Below are positions 3,993 through 6,101 of a stretch of 6,101 nt of DNA, one piece after another. The stretch spans positions 1-6,101 of the forward strand of contig CALHAO010000481.1 in NCBI GenBank assembly GCA_937931765.1, given 5' to 3'. Every line of letters starts with the position of its first letter. The first letter of the stretch is position 1. The notes below the pieces were generated by a model. The model worked only from the letters and a program-made list of their open reading frames with translations. It did no database searches and was not told where the DNA came from. Source of the stretch: an uncultured Thiotrichaceae bacterium. GTDB lineage: Bacteria; Pseudomonadota; Gammaproteobacteria; Thiotrichales; Thiotrichaceae. The position numbers and the translations under genes are program-made.

Positions 3993-6101
3993 ATGAACAA
4001 CACATCAACGAGGGGAATATCTTTACCTCTCTTACTCTTTGCGTCTTTAATATTTTTTGGCTTGCTCAGCCAACCAGCTCATGCGGTATCAGCAGCTCCA
4101 AAGACTTTCCAGCTTGATATTGGCGGCCAAACAATAAATGCCCGTCAAAAAGGAGATGAATGGGTAAATTGGTTAGAAACAGAAGCTGGTTTTGCTATTG
4201 CACCCAACCCTTCTGGGCAGTATTTTTACGTAGAGCGGTTTATCGATAACCAGCCTCTGTTGTCTAATGTTCCAGTAACAAGTTCGCCCCCGGCTAATTT
4301 GGACTCACATATTCAGCCAACAACGATTAATAACCCCCCGAGTTTGCCTTCGCCAAGTAGCAGCGCCGAACAATCCACATCAATTCCACTTCAGGCGGCT
4401 CCCACTGGTAATTACAATGGTAATCTGTTGTTCATACTGGTTCAATTTAATGACGTCACTGCATCTACTACTGAGAGTAGTTGGGGTGGTCTTCTCCAAA
4501 ACAACATAAGCGATTACTTTGACGAGGCTTCACATGGAAAGGTTAACTTTGCCCCTGCCACTGAAACTTCAGGTAATTCTAATAATGGGGTGGTAGGCTG
4601 GCTGACACTGAACCAAAATCATCCAAATACTGCTGATAATACTGGTACACCTAATCAACAATTAGCAAAAGATGCTATTCTTGCAGCGAATCCGTATGTA
4701 GATTTCTCTAGTTACGATTACAATAGTGATGGCTATGTCGACAGTGACGAACTATCTGTCATAGTTATTGTAGCAGGCCATGAAAGAGCAACTGGACCTT
4801 CAAGTATTTCAAGTGTTTGGGGGCATGCGTGGGCGATTTTCAATGTTGCCGCTCCCGTTGTGGATGGCGTAACTGTCGGAGCGTACCACAATAGCCAATT
4901 AGGCTATGCTCAATTTGGAGAGATGCAGGGCGTTACTAACCCCGCTCAAGCGACCATGGGCATCATAGCGCATGAAATTGGACACTTGACCTTCGGCTTG
5001 CCAGACTTATATGACTACGATGGGTCTTCAGATGGTGTTGGCCCTTTTTGTCTAATGGGTGGAGGAAGCTGGGGAGCTCAGCTTGGGGATACTCGTTTTG
5101 GGCAAACACCGGTGCTACCTTCAGCATGGGTAAAATCAACTTTGAATTGGGCAACGGCATCCGAAGGTGTCAACACCGAGACCATAGAAGCCAGCGGTGA
5201 TCAATTCAGTAACTCAGCCAATGTAATTCGTCGTGCAAGTACTTCTAATCCTGATGAATATTTTTTAGTTGAAAACCGTCAACTTGCCGGTTATGACAAT
5301 GGACTCTATTACCTCATAGACGATCCTTCCAGTACCACCGGAGGATTGGCGATTTGGCATATCGATGATTCACAATCTGATAATACAAATGATAACCAAC
5401 GCTGGGTAGATCTAGAAAAAGCAGATAACGCTGACGATAACGATGAGAAAGACTTATGGTATTCAGGAAATGCTACTACTTTCAACGATACCTCAACGCC
5501 TAACTCTAAAGACTATAGCAATAACTCAACAAATATTGACGTAAACGCTATTAGTGCCAGTGGTGTCACAATGACCGCAAATTTTGGTACTACAGTTCCG
5601 ACAGTCACAATGACTCCTGCCGATGGCAGTACGCTTACTGGCACCACACAAACTTTCAATTGGGCTAGTGATACTCCAGTTGAGCGGTGGTGGTTAAGAG
5701 TCGGTACAGAACCAAGTGGAAGTAATAGCCTTAATTTACTAAACCAAACCTTTACACCGGGCACTACATCCAAGACGCTATCAAACCTGCCAGATCAAGG
5801 TGAAGCTATTTACGTCAGACTCGGGTACAAGATAAACGGATCATGGAATTATCTTTACTACACTTATAAGGCAACGACCGCTACGGCTGAACCCGAGATG
5901 GAAGTCCCTTCTCCGGGAACAACATTTAATAGTACAACACAAACATTCCAGTGGGACAGTAATGGAACTAGCAATATTGAGCGGTGGTGGTTAAGAGTCG
6001 GTACAGAACCAAGTGGAAGTAATAGCCTTAATTTACTAAACCAAACCTTTACACCGGGCACTACATCCAAGACGCTATCAAACCTGCCAGATCAAGGTGA
6101 A
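3993..6101 (+). CDS. Secreted M6 family (immune inhibitor A-like) metalloprotease with C-terminal repeats, 3' end missing
   Basis: The frame is open for 703 codons from ATG 3993 to the window edge without a stop. Order of parts: signal peptide (hydrophobic 9-25, cleavage after AHA at 31); pro-region with the M6-typical GDEWVNWLETEAGFAI (54-69); Ser/Pro-rich linker (about 93-135); catalytic domain from NLLFILVQFND (144-154). Within that domain are an EF-hand-like loop DYNSDGYVDSDE (242-253, calcium-type ligands at positions 1, 3, 5, 9 and 12), the zinc motif HEIGH (327-331) followed by GLPDLYD (335-341), and a Met-turn-like CLMGGGSWG (353-361, Met355). Glu328 is the predicted catalytic base. 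From about residue 536 two tandem, probably Ig/FN3-like repeats follow. The enzyme should be exported by Sec and act on extracellular proteins as a calcium-stabilised zinc endopeptidase; the target is unknown. The only cysteine seen is Cys353. It is divergent from spoVR with its own ribosome site. The family call is confident, but the C-terminus and any sorting signal lie outside the window. Confidence 0.92.
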   Translation, partial: MNNTSTRGISLPLLLFASLIFFGLLSQPAHAVSAAPKTFQLDIGGQTINARQKGDEWVNWLETEAGFAIAPNPSGQYFYVERFIDNQPLLSNVPVTSSPPANLDSHIQPTTINNPPSLPSPSSSAEQSTSIPLQAAPTGNYNGNLLFILVQFNDVTASTTESSWGGLLQNNISDYFDEASHGKVNFAPATETSGNSNNGVVGWLTLNQNHPNTADNTGTPNQQLAKDAILAANPYVDFSSYDYNSDGYVDSDELSVIVIVAGHERATGPSSISSVWGHAWAIFNVAAPVVDGVTVGAYHNSQLGYAQFGEMQGVTNPAQATMGIIAHEIGHLTFGLPDLYDYDGSSDGVGPFCLMGGGSWGAQLGDTRFGQTPVLPSAWVKSTLNWATASEGVNTETIEASGDQFSNSANVIRRASTSNPDEYFLVENRQLAGYDNGLYYLIDDPSSTTGGLAIWHIDDSQSDNTNDNQRWVDLEKADNADDNDEKDLWYSGNATTFNDTSTPNSKDYSNNSTNIDVNAISASGVTMTANFGTTVPTVTMTPADGSTLTGTTQTFNWASDTPVERWWLRVGTEPSGSNSLNLLNQTFTPGTTSKTLSNLPDQGEAIYVRLGYKINGSWNYLYYTYKATTATAEPEMEVPSPGTTFNSTTQTFQWDSNGTSNIERWWLRVGTEPSGSNSLNLLNQTFTPGTTSKTLSNLPDQGE
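5598..5888 (+). repeat. First C-terminal protein repeat unit of the M6 protease
   Basis: Residues about 536-632, roughly 97 aa. It opens with PTVTMTPADGSTL, has QTFNW, then VERWWLRVGTEPSGS, then a TSKTLSNLPDQGE segment and closes with IYVRLGYKINGSWNYLYYTY. The alternation of short hydrophobic and aromatic strands suggests a small beta-sandwich. Similar 'YWLYVGT...GLPTDG...VYVRLWS' repeats are familiar from secreted proteins of marine Gammaproteobacteria (from memory). They may serve as spacers or in binding surfaces or polymers; this is not shown here. Confidence 0.75.
5680..5804 (+). repeat. 125-nt exact direct repeat, copy 1
   Basis: Begins TTGAGCGGTGGTGG and ends GATCAAGGTGAA. It is identical base for base to 5977-6101, offset 297 nt (99 codons), so the frame is preserved. 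It lies wholly inside the protease gene and encodes the ERWWLRVG...LPDQGE core of the repeat unit. Confidence 0.95.
5889..6101 (+). repeat. Second C-terminal protein repeat unit of the M6 protease (cut by window edge)
   Basis: Starts near residue 633 (EPEMEVPSPGTTF, QTFQW), is two residues longer before IERWWLRVG than unit one, and then becomes identical to unit one up to the window edge. The first part differs at most positions from unit one except TTQTF, so the two units are old duplicates with a recently shared core. Confidence 0.75.
5977..6101 (+). repeat. 125-nt exact direct repeat, copy 2 (continues to the window edge)
   Basis: Identical to 5680-5804. The left border is sharp: the base before TTGAG is A here and G in copy 1, and upstream sequence diverges at once. 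The right border is unknown because the window ends while the copies still match. Confidence 0.95.

Noticed and set aside
5513..6070. Two minus-strand open frames with the same N-terminal sequence (5513-5773 and 5864-6070)
   Set aside because: They are antisense shadows of the duplicated 125-nt block in the protease gene. The shared sequence reflects the repeat, not a gene pair.

Overview
The window looks like chromosomal DNA of a gammaproteobacterium, probably aquatic or marine. The evidence is a YcgB-like SpoVR protein, a di-heme cytochrome c peroxidase/MauG-type protein next to a YtkA-like lipoprotein, and a large secreted M6 metalloprotease with C-terminal repeats of a kind I associate with marine Gammaproteobacteria. 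The species cannot be fixed from the sequence. Base composition is moderately AT-rich, with very AT-rich intergenic stretches. I saw no tRNA, rRNA, CRISPR array, integrase or insertion sequence.

Layout. Positions 1-2134 hold a tightly packed minus-strand operon. In transcription order it encodes a YtkA-like outer-membrane lipoprotein (1622-2134), a periplasmic di-heme CcP/MauG-family protein (336-1625, joined to the lipoprotein by an ATGA stop/start overlap), and the first 110 residues of an integral membrane protein with an AHVKWF-type mature N-terminus (1-330, cut by the window edge). A 151-bp gap (2135-2285) carries a probable promoter for this operon: a perfect TATAAT box, a weak -35, a small palindrome between them and a 9-bp direct repeat with 21-bp periodicity upstream. 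Next comes a full-length SpoVR/YcgB gene (2286-3797, minus strand), without the PrkA and YeaH kinase-module genes in the visible neighbourhood.

A 195-bp AT-rich divergent intergenic region (3798-3992) separates spoVR from a plus-strand gene that runs off the right edge (3993-6101, 703 codons visible). That gene encodes a secreted M6 (immune-inhibitor-A-like) zinc metalloprotease. In order it has a signal peptide, pro-region, Ser/Pro-rich linker, catalytic domain with an EF-hand-like loop and an HEIGH zinc motif, then at least two tandem beta-sandwich-like repeats. The two repeats share a 125-nt stretch that is identical at DNA level although the rest of the repeat has diverged.

Function. The three left-hand genes probably act together in the envelope on a redox or metal-linked task, because the di-heme enzyme is periplasmic, the lipoprotein faces the periplasm and the third product is membrane-bound; their substrate is unknown. 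SpoVR is a cytoplasmic stress or stationary-phase family protein. The M6 protease is an independently transcribed extracellular enzyme. No wholly new system is evident. The points most worth following are the homogenised repeats, the unusual spacing of the zinc motif in the protease, and the YtkA/di-heme/membrane operon with its structured promoter.
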